The notes beneath the pieces are model-generated. The model worked only from the letters and a program-made list of their open reading frames with translations. It had not been told where the DNA came from and ran no database searches. A DNA stretch of 64,000 bases. Origin: an uncultured Eubacteriales bacterium. Its GTDB lineage: Bacteria > Bacillota > Clostridia > Lachnospirales > Lachnospiraceae. This document shows, piece after piece, positions 1 through 8,792 of the stretch. Location of the stretch: assembly GCA_900314565.1 (NCBI GenBank), contig OMVU01000001.1, positions 62,001 through 126,000 on the forward strand. The letters are read 5' to 3'. Position numbers and translations under genes: made by a program. Every line of letters begins with the position of its first letter. Within the stretch, counting starts at the first letter, position 1.

Positions 1-1
1 A

Positions 2-907
2 ACGCTTTCGACTCCGTACACGGTCAAGAGATATAAGGCAGTCAAGAAGGGAGATGAAGATAAGATTGCTTCCTCGCTTTCCAAGCTTGCTGCGGAAGAC
101 AATACATTTAAGGTCGTCAATGACTCCGCGAACCGCCAGACCCTGATCTACGGTATCGGTGAGCAGCAGCTCGAGATCATCAAGAGCAAGCTGAAAGAGC
201 GCTATAAGGTCGATATCGAGCTCGATACGCCGAAGGTCGCTTTCCGAGAGACGATCAGAAAGAATTCTGATGTAGAAGGAAAGTACAAGAAGCAGACCGG
301 CGGTCACGGACAGTACGGACATGTCAAGATGCGTTTCGAGCCGAGCGGCGATCAGTCAAAGCCGTACGAGTTCGCTATTGAAGTCGTAGGCGGCGCTGTT
401 CCGAAGAACTATTATCCGGCAGTTGAGAAGGGACTGAATGAGAGTGTAGCCAAGGGCCCGCTTGCGGCTTATCCGGTCGTCGGCGTAAAGGCTGTTCTCT
501 ATGATGGATCCTATCACCCGGTAGACTCTTCTGAGCAGGCTTTCAAGACAGCAACGCATATGGCATTTAAGGATGGCTTCCTGAAGGCAAGCCCGGTCCT
601 CCTTGAGCCGATCATCAGCCTCAAGGTCAAGGTGCGCGATAAATTCACAGGTGATGTCATGGGCGATCTGAATAAGCGCCGTGGCCGCGTCATGGGAATG
701 AATCCGGATCACAAGGGCAATACAATCATTGAAGCGGAAGTTCCGCAGAAGGAAATGGACGGGTACGGTACGATCCTTCGCTCCATGACCGGCGGACAGG
801 GAGAGTTCTCCTACGAGTTCGCAAGATATGAGCAGGCTCCGGCGGATGTCCAGGAGAAGGAGATCAAGGCCCGTCAGGAAGAACTGCAGGAAGGCAGCGA
901 CGACTGA
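2..907 (+). CDS. Elongation factor G-like translation GTPase, C-terminal part (5' end outside window)
   Basis: The window opens inside this gene; about 301 codons are visible, ending at TGA 905-907. The reading frame begins at base 2 and is open throughout. The fragment covers the end of domain II/III and domains IV-V: the segment IYGIGEQQLEII is the domain III signature and YKKQTGGHGQYGHV is the domain IV glycine-rich loop. The GTPase domain is off-window. The wording of these motifs and the tail MTGGQGEFSYEFARYE fit the EF-G paralogue group (often called EF-G2 or EF-G-like) better than canonical FusA; that is a judgement from memory of family consensus. EF-G proteins drive ribosomal translocation or related ribosome functions with GTP. 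A strong terminator follows 35 bases downstream, so this is the last gene of its transcript. Confidence 0.88.
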   Translation, partial: TLSTPYTVKRYKAVKKGDEDKIASSLSKLAAEDNTFKVVNDSANRQTLIYGIGEQQLEIIKSKLKERYKVDIELDTPKVAFRETIRKNSDVEGKYKKQTGGHGQYGHVKMRFEPSGDQSKPYEFAIEVVGGAVPKNYYPAVEKGLNESVAKGPLAAYPVVGVKAVLYDGSYHPVDSSEQAFKTATHMAFKDGFLKASPVLLEPIISLKVKVRDKFTGDVMGDLNKRRGRVMGMNPDHKGNTIIEAEVPQKEMDGYGTILRSMTGGQGEFSYEFARYEQAPADVQEKEIKARQEELQEGSDD

Positions 908-941
908 TCAGGACGTCTTCTACAATGATTCACAAAAGAGA

Positions 942-975
942 AAGGTCTCCGCGCATATGCGCGGAGACCTTTTTT
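942..975 (+). terminator. Intrinsic terminator of the EF-G-like gene
   Basis: A perfect 30-bp palindrome (942-971, arms AAGGTCTCCGCGCAT and its complement) is followed by a T run to 975. It lies 35 bases after the EF-G-like stop codon. Confidence 0.9.
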
Positions 976-978
976 GCG

Positions 979-1014
979 CAAAAAGACCCGCACCGATTGT
1001 TCTCGGCACGGGTC
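979..1014 (-). terminator. Probable terminator of prs (minus strand)
   Basis: An interrupted stem (GACCCG 985-990 with CGGGTC 1009-1014, plus CCGA with TCGG inside) is preceded on the plus strand by five A residues, which read as a U tract after the hairpin on the minus strand. It lies downstream of the minus-strand prs gene. Confidence 0.65.
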
Positions 1015-1062
1015 CTTGTTTTTGCAGTATTATTCTTCATCGCGTAATGGTCGTGATCCTGA

Positions 1063-1104
1063 TCTCTGACGCAGAATGCTCGTGATTCCAATCATGAGAT
1101 GAAT
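1063..1104. repeat. Short intergenic repeat, copy 1 (partner at 46808-46850)
   Basis: A 15-base block TCTCTGACGCAGAAT and a 12-base block CATGAGATGAAT, 15 bases apart, lie downstream of prs. The same two blocks, 16 bases apart, occur at 46808-46850. The shared order and spacing suggest one dispersed repeat; its nature is unknown. Confidence 0.6.
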
Positions 1105-1166
1105 ACGCGAAGTGAAATCCGGCTTCGTCGTTCTTCAGATATTCTCTGCGATCCGAAGATGCCCGG

Positions 1167-2381
1167 TCACACTTCGTCAGTGATGATCCTCCGTGAACTG
1201 ACCGCATCGTGGATCCGATTCGTCTTCTCGAGGATCTTGGTGATCTTATGCGTAGTGCTCTTTACGCGCTCCATGGAAAGATCGTGGTTCAGCGTATCGA
1301 TGATGTTGGCCAGATACTTATACATATTGGCGGTCACATAATAGTCCCGTTTCATGAGTTCGGGCGGGCGGTATGTGAGATTCGTCGTGATCAGTTTGGT
1401 GAACATACCTTTTTCATAGAATTCATCGAATTTTTCGAGTCCTTCCGTGAACAGTCCGAAAGTCGTGCAGATAAAGACCCGGTTCGCGCCGCGGGCTTTG
1501 ATCTGTCTGCAGACATCCAGCATGGATCCGCCGGAGGCGATCATATCGTCAATGATGACACAGTCCTTGCCCTTGACCGTGTCGCCCAGGAACTCATGGG
1601 CTACGATCGGATTTTTTCCGTTCACGATCTTTGAATAGTCGCGTCTCTTGTAGAACATGCCCATGTCCGCCCCGAGGATATTTGAGAAGTAGACTGCGCG
1701 GTCGGTAGCACCCTCGTCGGGACTGATGACCATAAAGTGCTCTTTATCAAATCTGAGATTCGGTACGGATTTGAGCAGCGCGCGCAGGAACTGGTAGGTG
1801 GGCATGAAATTGTCAAAGGAGAGAAGAGGAATGGCATCCATGACCCGCGGATCATGCGCGTCAAATGTAATAATATTGGATACACCGTAATCAGCGAGCT
1901 CTTTCAGCGCAAGTGCACAGTCCAGAGACTCTCTGCCGGTACGTCTGTGCTGCCGGCTTTCGTAGAGGAACGGGAGTACAACATTGATCCTGTGCGCCTT
2001 GCCGTTCGCTGCGGAAATGACACGTTTGAGATCCTGAAAATAATTGTCAGGAGACATGTGATTGATACGGCCGCAGACTTTGTAGGTGACGGAATAATTT
2101 GTCACATCGCCGAGAATGAACAGATCGGTGCCACGGACTGAGTCGTTGATCCGGACTTTTCCTTCGCCTGTTCCAAAGCGTGTATAGTGTGTGTCGATCA
2201 GATAGGTGGGTTCAATATAACCGGAGAGTGAGCTTGTTTCTTTGATCCTGCCTGAGATTGCTCTGCGTGTCTTTACCAGACTGTTGTCAACGGCCTTTGC
2301 CATCTCGTGACTTCCGCTGAGATAAGCGATTTTAAGAGGCGCTACCGGTCTCTGGATCTTGTGATTATCTGTCATTGCCAT
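1167..2381 (-). CDS. prs: Ribose-phosphate pyrophosphokinase (PRPP synthetase)
   Basis: This 404-residue protein transfers pyrophosphate from ATP to ribose 5-phosphate, giving PRPP for nucleotide, histidine and tryptophan synthesis. Visible features are the central segment VVLPFLYESRQHRR (about residues 134-147), HDPRV (176-180) and the PRPP-binding loop DDMIASGGSM (278-287). It is about 90 residues longer than the classical 315-residue enzyme and belongs to the longer, divergent type found in Clostridia. The reading frame is open upstream to 2483, but the ATG at 2379-2381 follows a good GGAGG with suitable spacing, so that start is chosen. It stands alone on the minus strand with its own promoter and terminator. 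PRPP is also the substrate of HisZ-HisG encoded elsewhere in the window. Confidence 0.93.
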   Translation of the reverse strand: MAMTDNHKIQRPVAPLKIAYLSGSHEMAKAVDNSLVKTRRAISGRIKETSSLSGYIEPTYLIDTHYTRFGTGEGKVRINDSVRGTDLFILGDVTNYSVTYKVCGRINHMSPDNYFQDLKRVISAANGKAHRINVVLPFLYESRQHRRTGRESLDCALALKELADYGVSNIITFDAHDPRVMDAIPLLSFDNFMPTYQFLRALLKSVPNLRFDKEHFMVISPDEGATDRAVYFSNILGADMGMFYKRRDYSKIVNGKNPIVAHEFLGDTVKGKDCVIIDDMIASGGSMLDVCRQIKARGANRVFICTTFGLFTEGLEKFDEFYEKGMFTKLITTNLTYRPPELMKRDYYVTANMYKYLANIIDTLNHDLSMERVKSTTHKITKILEKTNRIHDAVSSRRIITDEV

Positions 2382-2494
2382 GAAACATCCTCCGAGAAAA
2401 GTGCGGTCCCAATGGGAGACCGGGAATGTGCAGCATGCTGTGCAGAGAGGATCCGGTCTGCCGGATCTTTCCCGAATATGCATACCTACGTAAA

Positions 2495-2523
2495 TTTATA
2501 ACATAAATCGACCCTGTAAACAA
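2495..2523 (-). promoter_or_regulatory. Promoter of prs
   Basis: On the minus strand, -35 TTGTTT (2518-2523) and -10 TATAAA (2495-2500) are separated by 17 bases, about 110 bases upstream of the chosen prs start. Confidence 0.55.
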
Positions 2524-2536
2524 GGATGAGAATAAG

Positions 2537-2565
2537 TTTACAAAAATAGGTTCTGATGGTAAATT
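2537..2565 (+). promoter_or_regulatory. Possible promoter for the DUF512-der-plsY-gpsA operon
   Basis: TTTACA (2537-2542) and TAAATT (2560-2565) are separated by 17 bases, upstream of the DUF512 gene and back-to-back with the prs promoter. The -10 match is imperfect. Confidence 0.35.
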
Positions 2566-2673
2566 AACTAATATACCGTAAATGTCTCCTATTCCGGATA
2601 AGGTTCGCAGAACGGACCGGACTATACGGGAGACAGACCGGAAACAACGGTGGTCATTTTTTAAGGGGATGTC

Positions 2674-4071
2674 ATGCGGCGGGAAGGACACAGAATTAAA
2701 AATGTTGAGGATGGCAGTATAGCCTGGGAGATGGGTGTTCTGCCGGGCATGTACCTCATTTCCGTGAACGGGACACCTGTCGAAGATGTCTTTGACTATC
2801 GGTATCTCATGAATGACGAACAGGTCAATGTGCTGATCCGGGAGGAAAACGGGGAGGAGACGCTGCTTGAGATCGAGAAAGAGCCCTGGGAAGATCTCGG
2901 AATAGAGTTCGAGAGCTCTCTCATGGATGATTACCGCAACTGCTGCAACCGTTGTATTTTCTGCTTCATCGACCAGATGCCGAAAGGGATGCGGGAAACG
3001 CTTTATTTTAAGGACGATGATTCGAGGCTGAGTTTTCTGCAAGGAAATTATGTGACGCTCACCAATATGAAGGATTCCGATATCGACCGGATCATCCGCT
3101 ATCATATGGAGCCGATCAATATTTCCGTACACACGACAAACCCGGCTCTCCGCTGTTCGATGCTGGGCAACCGGTTCGCCGGGGATGTTTTTCCGAGGAT
3201 CCGCGCACTTGCGGATGCGGGAATTCTCATGAACGGTCAGGTCGTTCTCTGCCGCGGGATCAACGACGGAACGGAACTGGACCGCACGATCCGGGATCTC
3301 TCATCCTATCGTCCGGCCATGCGAAGCGTCTCGATCGTTCCCGTCGGACTGACGAAATATCGGGACGGCCTCGCCCCGCTTACGCCCTTCGACCGGGAAT
3401 CCGCAGGACAGGTGATCGACCAGATCGAAGACTGGCAGAAGAGGCTTGCTGCAGACGGTGTCGACCCGGTGTCTCCGCACTTTGTGCATGCTTCCGATGA
3501 GTGGTATATCCTCGCGGGCAGGGAGCTGCCGGAGGAGGAGAGGTATGACGGATATCTCCAGCTGGAGAACGGAGTCGGCATGGTCCGTCTCCTGGAAAAT
3601 GAAGTTCGCGAAGCCCTCGGGAGTCCTGCATTTCTCAGAGAAGCGGATGAGGCAGTGGACGGCACGGGAAGAAAAGTTATACTTGCCTGCGGAAAGCTGA
3701 TCGAGAGCTATCTTAAAAAGTTCACAGGGTGGATCATGGAGAGATGGCCTCACGTTGAGATCTGCGTCCGTGCCATCAGAAACGACTTTTTCGGAGAGCG
3801 CATCACAGTCAGCGGCCTGATCACAGGCGGAGATCTGATCAGGCAGCTTCGGGATATGGCGGGATGCGCAGAGGAATTGCTGATCCCGGTCTCCATGCTG
3901 AGGAGCGGAGAAAAAGTCTTTCTCGATGACCTGACGACGGAGGACGTTACGCGGGAGCTTGGGATCCCGATCAGGATCACATGGACCGGAGGAGAAGAGT
4001 TCCTGAGGGCCTGCCTCGGAATGAAGGCAGGTGCCGCTGCAGACCGGCAGGTCTATGAGAGCTGGGAATGA
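2674..4071 (+). CDS. DUF512 family radical SAM-like Fe-S protein with N-terminal PDZ domain
   Basis: The 465-residue protein has an N-terminal PDZ-like region (about residues 3-65), then a CX2CX2C cluster (C91, C94, C97, in the context CNRCIFCFIDQ), then a barrel-like middle and the C-terminal DUF512 domain. The three cysteines would bind a [4Fe-4S] cluster as in radical SAM enzymes; the reaction of this family is not established. In Clostridia the gene is typically next to der, as here (70 bases upstream), which hints at a role tied to ribosome assembly or central maintenance. The start ATG 2674 has AAGGGGA upstream. Confidence 0.85.
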   Translation: MRREGHRIKNVEDGSIAWEMGVLPGMYLISVNGTPVEDVFDYRYLMNDEQVNVLIREENGEETLLEIEKEPWEDLGIEFESSLMDDYRNCCNRCIFCFIDQMPKGMRETLYFKDDDSRLSFLQGNYVTLTNMKDSDIDRIIRYHMEPINISVHTTNPALRCSMLGNRFAGDVFPRIRALADAGILMNGQVVLCRGINDGTELDRTIRDLSSYRPAMRSVSIVPVGLTKYRDGLAPLTPFDRESAGQVIDQIEDWQKRLAADGVDPVSPHFVHASDEWYILAGRELPEEERYDGYLQLENGVGMVRLLENEVREALGSPAFLREADEAVDGTGRKVILACGKLIESYLKKFTGWIMERWPHVEICVRAIRNDFFGERITVSGLITGGDLIRQLRDMAGCAEELLIPVSMLRSGEKVFLDDLTTEDVTRELGIPIRITWTGGEEFLRACLGMKAGAAADRQVYESWE

Positions 4072-4140
4072 ACATAGAGAAGAATAAACCGGAACCTGAG
4101 AGACACGGGGACGGTATCAGAATAGAAAGTGAGAAAATAA

Positions 4141-5475
4141 ATGAGCAAACCCATTGTAGCCATTGTCGGAAGACCGAATGTCGGAAAATCTACGCTGTTC
4201 AATGCGCTTGCCGGCGAAAATATATCAATTGTCAAGGATACTCCGGGTGTGACCCGCGACAGGATCTATGCGGAGGTGAGCTGGACGGGGTACGAGTTCA
4301 CGCTGATCGATACAGGCGGAATCGAGCCGGAATCCAATGATATTCTTCTCCGTCAGATGAGGGAACAGGCGCAGATCGCGATCGAGACGGCGGATGTGAT
4401 CATTTTCCTTGTGGACGCAAAAGACGGACTGGTCGACGCGGATGCCCGGGTAGCGGATATGCTTCGAAAATCCCACAAGCCGGTCGTCCTTGCGGTCAAC
4501 AAGATCGACGATTATCTGAAGCAGCAGGGGAATATCTATGAATTTTATTCCCTGGGGCTCGGCGACCCGCTTCCCATATCCAGCGCGAACCGTCAGGGAA
4601 TCGGCGATATGCTTGACGAGGTCGCCAAGTATTTCGGAGAAGGCGTCGGCGAGGAGGAGGATACAGAGATTCCCCGTATTGCGATCGTCGGCAAGCCCAA
4701 TGTCGGGAAATCCAGCATAATAAACCGGCTGCTCGGCGAGAGCAGGGTCATCGTGTCGGATATCGCGGGGACGACCCGTGACGCTATCGACACACCGGTC
4801 CGCTGGAACGGAAAGACCTATACGTTCATTGACACGGCAGGCCTTCGGAGAAAGAGCAAAATAAAGGAAGAGCTTGAGCGTTACAGCATTATCCGAACGG
4901 TCACCGCGGTCGACAGGGCGGATGTCGTGATCCTCGTCATTGATGCCGTGGAGGGAATTGCGGAGCAGGATGCGAAGATCGCAGGAATCGCCCATGAGCG
5001 GGGCAAGGGCATTGTTATCGCTGTGAACAAATGGGATGCGGTTGAGAAGGATACAAATTCCGTCAGGGATTATTCCGAGAAGATCAGAAACATTCTCTCT
5101 TACCTTCCGTATGCCGAGATCCTGTTCGTCTCTGCTGAGACCGGACAGCGGCTGCCGAAGATCTTTGACGCGATCGAGCTGGTCCTTGTAAATCAGCGCC
5201 GGCGGATACAGACCGGAATACTGAATCAGATCATGTCGGAAGCGGTCGCTCTCAATTCTCCGCCGACGGATAAGGGAAAGCGGCTGAGGCTGTACTATAT
5301 CACGCAGGTAAGTATTGTGCCGCCGACCTTCGTCATTTTCGTGAATGACAAGAAGCTGATGCACTTTTCTTATCAGCGGTATATTGAGAACAAGATCCGG
5401 GAGACCTTTGACTTCCGCGGGACTTCGCTTCGCTTTATCATAAGGGAGAGAAGCGAAAAAGACAGGCCGGACTGA
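4141..5475 (+). CDS. der: Ribosome assembly GTPase Der (EngA)
   Basis: A tandem GTPase of 444 residues, the usual length. The first G1 motif GRPNVGKS is at residues 10-17 and the second, GKPNVGKS, at about 184-191; DTPGVTRD and DIAGTTRD mark the two switch regions, with NKID and NKWD as G4 motifs. The C-terminal KH-like domain ends in a basic tail. Der acts in late maturation of the 50S ribosomal subunit. It follows DUF512 and precedes plsY by 17 bases, within one probable operon. No anomalies were seen. Confidence 0.96.
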   Translation: MSKPIVAIVGRPNVGKSTLFNALAGENISIVKDTPGVTRDRIYAEVSWTGYEFTLIDTGGIEPESNDILLRQMREQAQIAIETADVIIFLVDAKDGLVDADARVADMLRKSHKPVVLAVNKIDDYLKQQGNIYEFYSLGLGDPLPISSANRQGIGDMLDEVAKYFGEGVGEEEDTEIPRIAIVGKPNVGKSSIINRLLGESRVIVSDIAGTTRDAIDTPVRWNGKTYTFIDTAGLRRKSKIKEELERYSIIRTVTAVDRADVVILVIDAVEGIAEQDAKIAGIAHERGKGIVIAVNKWDAVEKDTNSVRDYSEKIRNILSYLPYAEILFVSAETGQRLPKIFDAIELVLVNQRRRIQTGILNQIMSEAVALNSPPTDKGKRLRLYYITQVSIVPPTFVIFVNDKKLMHFSYQRYIENKIRETFDFRGTSLRFIIRERSEKDRPD

Positions 5476-5492
5476 CGAAGAGAGGAGAAATC

Positions 5493-6143
5493 ATGCTGAC
5501 AAGACTGTTATGCCTGTTGATCGGGTACTGTTTCGGGCTGTTTCAGACAGCGTTCCTATATGGCAAGACAAAAGGCGTTGACATAAGAAAGGTCGGATCG
5601 GGAAATTCCGGGACGACCAATGCTCTCCGGAATTTTGGTGCGAAGGCGGGACTGATCGTACTGGTCGGGGATGTGACAAAATGCATTCTGGCCTTTCTTC
5701 TGGCTTCGAAGCTTTTCGGCGGAGGAGAGATCCCTGCGATCCTGTGCGGTCTCTATGCCGGCGCGGGTGCGATCCTGGGACACTGCTTCCCGTTCTACAT
5801 GCAGTTCCGGGGCGGTAAGGGCATCGCATCGATGGCGGGACTGATCGGCGTCTTTTCGTGGAAGCTGCTCCTCATAGGCTTCGCCATCTTTGCCCTGATC
5901 TTTTTCACGACACATTATGTATCACTCGGGAGCCTTATCGGAGCGCTCATGTTTTTTGTCGGAACGATTATACTGGGGCAGATGGGAGAATTCGGTGTCT
6001 CACAGGGATTTTTGATTGAGATGTATGTAATTGTAGGCTGCCTGGCAGCTCTTACCTGGTTCCTTCACAGAGAGAATATCAGGAGGCTTCTCTCCGGGAC
6101 TGAGAGAAAGACCTATCTGACAAAGAAAAATAAAAAAGACTGA
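5493..6143 (+). CDS. plsY: Glycerol-3-phosphate acyltransferase PlsY (membrane)
   Basis: PlsY transfers the acyl group from acyl phosphate to sn-glycerol 3-phosphate, the first step of phospholipid synthesis. The 216-residue protein has the family motifs GSGNSGTTN (near residue 36), GHCFPFYMQFRGGKGIA (near 97-113) and a C-terminal RHRENIRRL-like segment (here LHRENIRRL), among several hydrophobic segments. The C-terminus is lysine-rich. The ATG follows GAGGAG. The next gene makes its substrate, so the two form a functional pair. Confidence 0.95.
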   Translation: MLTRLLCLLIGYCFGLFQTAFLYGKTKGVDIRKVGSGNSGTTNALRNFGAKAGLIVLVGDVTKCILAFLLASKLFGGGEIPAILCGLYAGAGAILGHCFPFYMQFRGGKGIASMAGLIGVFSWKLLLIGFAIFALIFFTTHYVSLGSLIGALMFFVGTIILGQMGEFGVSQGFLIEMYVIVGCLAALTWFLHRENIRRLLSGTERKTYLTKKNKKD

Positions 6144-6155
6144 GAACGGAGGTAT

Positions 6156-7184
6156 ATGATGGCAAAGATATCTGTTATCGGGGCCGGTACGTGGGGAACC
6201 GGTATTGCGAGACTTTTGTGTAATAACGGGCACAGCGTTATCATGTGGAGCCCTTTTCCCGCTGAGGCGGAGAGCCTTAGAAAGACGCATATCCATCCGA
6301 ATCTTCCGAATGTCACGCTTCCGGAGGAACTGGATTTTACAGCCGATCTTGAGCTGGCGATGAGAGAGAAGGATCTGATCGTCATGGCGGTCGCCTCGCC
6401 CTTCACGCGTGCTACCGCGGAGAAGATGGCGGCATTTGCAAAGCCGGGACAGAGGATCGTCACCGTGACGAAAGGAATTGAGGAGACGACGCTCCTGACA
6501 CAGGTGGAGATCCTTGCCGAGTTCATGCCGGACTGCATCATTGGCGCGCTCTCGGGCCCGTCCCACGCGGAGGAAGTCATTATCGGCCTTCCGACGCTGA
6601 TCGTCTCTGCATCCGAAGACCGTGAGATGGCGGAATATGTACAGAACATCTTCATGAGCCCGGTATTCCGGGTGTACACGAGCCCGGATGTCCTGGGCGT
6701 CGAGCTCGGCGGCTCTCTGAAAAATGTCATTGCACTGGCCGCCGGTATGGCTGACGGCATGGGTCTTGGAGATAATACGAAGGCTGCACTGATCACGAGA
6801 GGAATTCATGAAATGGCTTCCCTTGCGATCAGGATGGGTGCACATCCTGAAACATTGTCAGGACTCTCCGGAATCGGCGACCTGATCGTTACATGCGCTT
6901 CCATGCACAGCCGGAACCGTCGCGCGGGCATCCTGCTCGGCCAGGGAAAGAGCATGGAGGAGGCGATGCGTGAGGTCGGCCAGGTCGTTGAAGGCGTATA
7001 CTCTGCAAAGGCGGCCATCGGGCTTGCCAAAAAGTATCATGTGACGCTTCCGATCACGGAGGAGGTAAACAAAGTCCTCTTTGAGAATAAAGATCCGAAG
7101 ACAGCCCTTCTTGATCTGATGGTGAGAGACAAAAAAATGGAGCTTTCCGTGGGAGGAGAGGATCTGCCGGAAGGCTGGAAATAA
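6156..7184 (+). CDS. gpsA: NAD(P)H-dependent glycerol-3-phosphate dehydrogenase
   Basis: GpsA reduces dihydroxyacetone phosphate to sn-glycerol 3-phosphate, the substrate of PlsY just upstream. The 342-residue protein starts with the Rossmann motif GAGTWGTGIA (residues 8-17), and the segment GGSLKNVIALAAG carries the catalytic lysine. Two adjacent ATG codons (6156 and 6159) follow GGAGG; either could serve. The stop codon is seven bases before a MITE-like element, so the transcript probably runs into it. Confidence 0.95.
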   Translation: MMAKISVIGAGTWGTGIARLLCNNGHSVIMWSPFPAEAESLRKTHIHPNLPNVTLPEELDFTADLELAMREKDLIVMAVASPFTRATAEKMAAFAKPGQRIVTVTKGIEETTLLTQVEILAEFMPDCIIGALSGPSHAEEVIIGLPTLIVSASEDREMAEYVQNIFMSPVFRVYTSPDVLGVELGGSLKNVIALAAGMADGMGLGDNTKAALITRGIHEMASLAIRMGAHPETLSGLSGIGDLIVTCASMHSRNRRAGILLGQGKSMEEAMREVGQVVEGVYSAKAAIGLAKKYHVTLPITEEVNKVLFENKDPKTALLDLMVRDKKMELSVGGEDLPEGWK

Positions 7185-7191
7185 TAAGGAA

Positions 7192-7360
7192 CAAAAACTT
7201 CCCACATTCAGGTTCCTGAGGCTCCCGGAATAAATATTTCCACGTCGGGACGCTCCCGCTCGCTCGCACTGGCAGCGGTACTAACTTTCTTTTGCAGCCT
7301 TCGGCATTAAAATGATATATTCCTGGTCGCAGTCACGTTAATGTATGTGGGAAGTTTTTG
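7192..7360. mobile_element. MITE-like element, 169 bp, with 16-bp inverted ends and 7-bp target duplication
   Basis: The ends are perfect inverted repeats CAAAAACTTCCCACAT (7192-7207) and its complement (7345-7360). Immediately outside both ends lies the direct repeat TAAGGAA (7185-7191 and 7361-7367), as expected of a target-site duplication. The interior has no open reading frame of useful length. This is what a non-autonomous transposable element looks like, but no transposase gene or second copy was seen in the window. Confidence 0.7.
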
Positions 7361-7367
7361 TAAGGAA

Positions 7368-7466
7368 TAAAAAGGCCTCCGTGCCGGGAAATCAGATTCA
7401 AAAGCAGTCTCATTTGAGAGAAGATCCTGAGAATGCATACTGGTTTTCCGGCACGGAGGCCTTCGT
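7368..7466 (-). terminator. Terminator of the aldo/keto reductase gene (minus strand), long-loop hairpin
   Basis: The arm AAGGCCTCCGTGCCGG (from about 7371) pairs perfectly with its complement ending near 7463, with a loop of about 50 bases that contains a smaller hairpin. On the minus strand the stem is followed by TTTTTATT. It lies 30 bases past the stop of the aldo/keto reductase. Confidence 0.75.
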
Positions 7467-7494
7467 ATTGTCAGCTCCCGATAAGGAGAATGCC

Positions 7495-8322
7495 TCATCC
7501 GAGGTATGTTGTCAGATCCTCCGGGATCCCGGAGATCCTGTAACTTTCATTGAGAGAGTCGAGGACCATCATTTCATCCTCTGTCAGCTCGAAGTCAAAG
7601 ACCTGTGTGTTCTCGAGAAGCCGGTCTGTGCGAACGGTTTTCGGGATTGCTCCGACACCTTTCTGGATGAGCCAGCGAAGTCCGATCTGCGCTTCGCTTC
7701 GGTGATACTTTTCTGCAAGACGCGTCAGGTTGTTCATTCCGAGATATGTTCCGCGGGCGAGCGGGGAAGCTGCCTGAACGGCAATTCCGTATTTTTTACA
7801 GAAAGCGCGGGTCTCTTCCTGATTATACAGAGGATGATACTCGATCTGATTCACGGCAGGAACGACATCAGAGTGAAGAAGAAGGTCGTTGAGCTCGCGG
7901 GGACCGAAATTGGAGACTCCGATCGCTCTGGCGCGTCCGCTGCGGAAGATCTTTTCCATCTTGAGCCAGGTGTCCAGGTAACATCCGGGCACAGGCCAGT
8001 GGATCAGGTAGAGATCGACGTAATCCAGACGAAGACGTTCAAGACTCCGATCGAGAGCGTCCTCGATATTTCCGATTCGCTGGGCGGTATTCCAGACTTT
8101 CGTCGTTATGAAAAGCTCTTCTCTCGGAATTCCGCAGTACATGAGGGCATTCCCGAGCTCCGCTTCGTTTTTGTAGACGGACGCTGTGTCGAGCAGGCGG
8201 TAGCCTATGCTCAGCGCATCGCTGATCGTGCGATCCATGACAGACTGGTCAGTGATCTTAAAGAGACCGAGCCCGAGATACGGCATGGATGCACCGGTAT
8301 TCAGTGTAAAAGAAGGAATCAT
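7495..8322 (-). CDS. Aldo/keto reductase
   Basis: A 275-residue NADPH-dependent reductase of the aldo/keto reductase superfamily, closest by eye to the AKR5 (2,5-diketogluconate reductase-like) group. The catalytic tetrad is present: D45, Y50, K75 and H108 (contexts LLDTASVY, TTKVW, LIHWP). The NADPH-binding segment IPKT lies near residue 230. The physiological carbonyl substrate cannot be predicted. The start ATG follows CGGAG on the minus strand. It is a single-gene unit between two MITE-like elements. Confidence 0.92.
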   Translation of the reverse strand: MIPSFTLNTGASMPYLGLGLFKITDQSVMDRTISDALSIGYRLLDTASVYKNEAELGNALMYCGIPREELFITTKVWNTAQRIGNIEDALDRSLERLRLDYVDLYLIHWPVPGCYLDTWLKMEKIFRSGRARAIGVSNFGPRELNDLLLHSDVVPAVNQIEYHPLYNQEETRAFCKKYGIAVQAASPLARGTYLGMNNLTRLAEKYHRSEAQIGLRWLIQKGVGAIPKTVRTDRLLENTQVFDFELTEDEMMVLDSLNESYRISGIPEDLTTYLG

Positions 8323-8611
8323 AAAAATCTCCGTTTTTCACGTAAAGAAGGATTTTACTGATGCTGTATACGTTTCAGGCAGGCTGACAGCCTTTCAAGC
8401 ATTCGTGAAAAAGTGTAAAAACGACAAATCTTAATAAAGATAACACATTATTATAACCGAAAGAATACAGAAATATTAAAAAAAGGTTACATGGAGATGA
8501 AGCGGGAGAAGGCCCTGTGGACAGGCGGCTCTTCCGGTGTTAGACTGTGGTGTAAATCCGGCCAGACAGGGCGCCTTGCTCTCCGGTCACAGAAGAATCA
8601 TATTACCATAT
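8323..8611. other. Intergenic region between the divergent reductase and MutS-family genes
   Basis: AT-rich sequence upstream of both the minus-strand reductase and the plus-strand MutS-family gene. Promoters for both probably lie here, but no clear -35/-10 pair could be assigned. A 75-codon open frame at 8491-8718 runs into the repeat element and is not supported as a gene. Confidence 0.4.
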
Positions 8612-8763
8612 CAGGCTCTTGCGAAACTCTGTGCGAAATGGAATTGTGTGAACAATTCAAACAATCTGCACAAGCCTTAGAACTTCTTCATGAACGAAAG
8701 ATGTGGAATGCCGTTTGAATGTTCATACAATTTCCATGAAGCACAGACTTTCGCAATTGCCTG
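8612..8763. mobile_element. Long palindromic MITE-like element, 152 bp, with 10-bp target duplication
   Basis: The element starts CAGGC and ends GCCTG, and its two arms of about 51 bases are imperfect complements of each other (about 43 matches). It is flanked by the direct repeat ATTACCATAT (8602-8611 and 8764-8773), a likely target-site duplication. A shorter relative made of the outer arms only lies at 59026-59089. No transposase is encoded in it. It would form one long hairpin in RNA or single-stranded DNA. Confidence 0.75.
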
Positions 8764-8792
8764 ATTACCATATTTATTAAAGGAGAATCTGA

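Noticed and set aside
4225-5364. 379-codon minus-strand open frame opposite der
   Set aside because: Shadow of der, a clearly recognisable gene with full GTPase motifs.
8491-8718. 75-codon open frame upstream of the MutS-family gene
   Set aside because: Its second half is the palindromic element itself and there is no recognisable protein motif.
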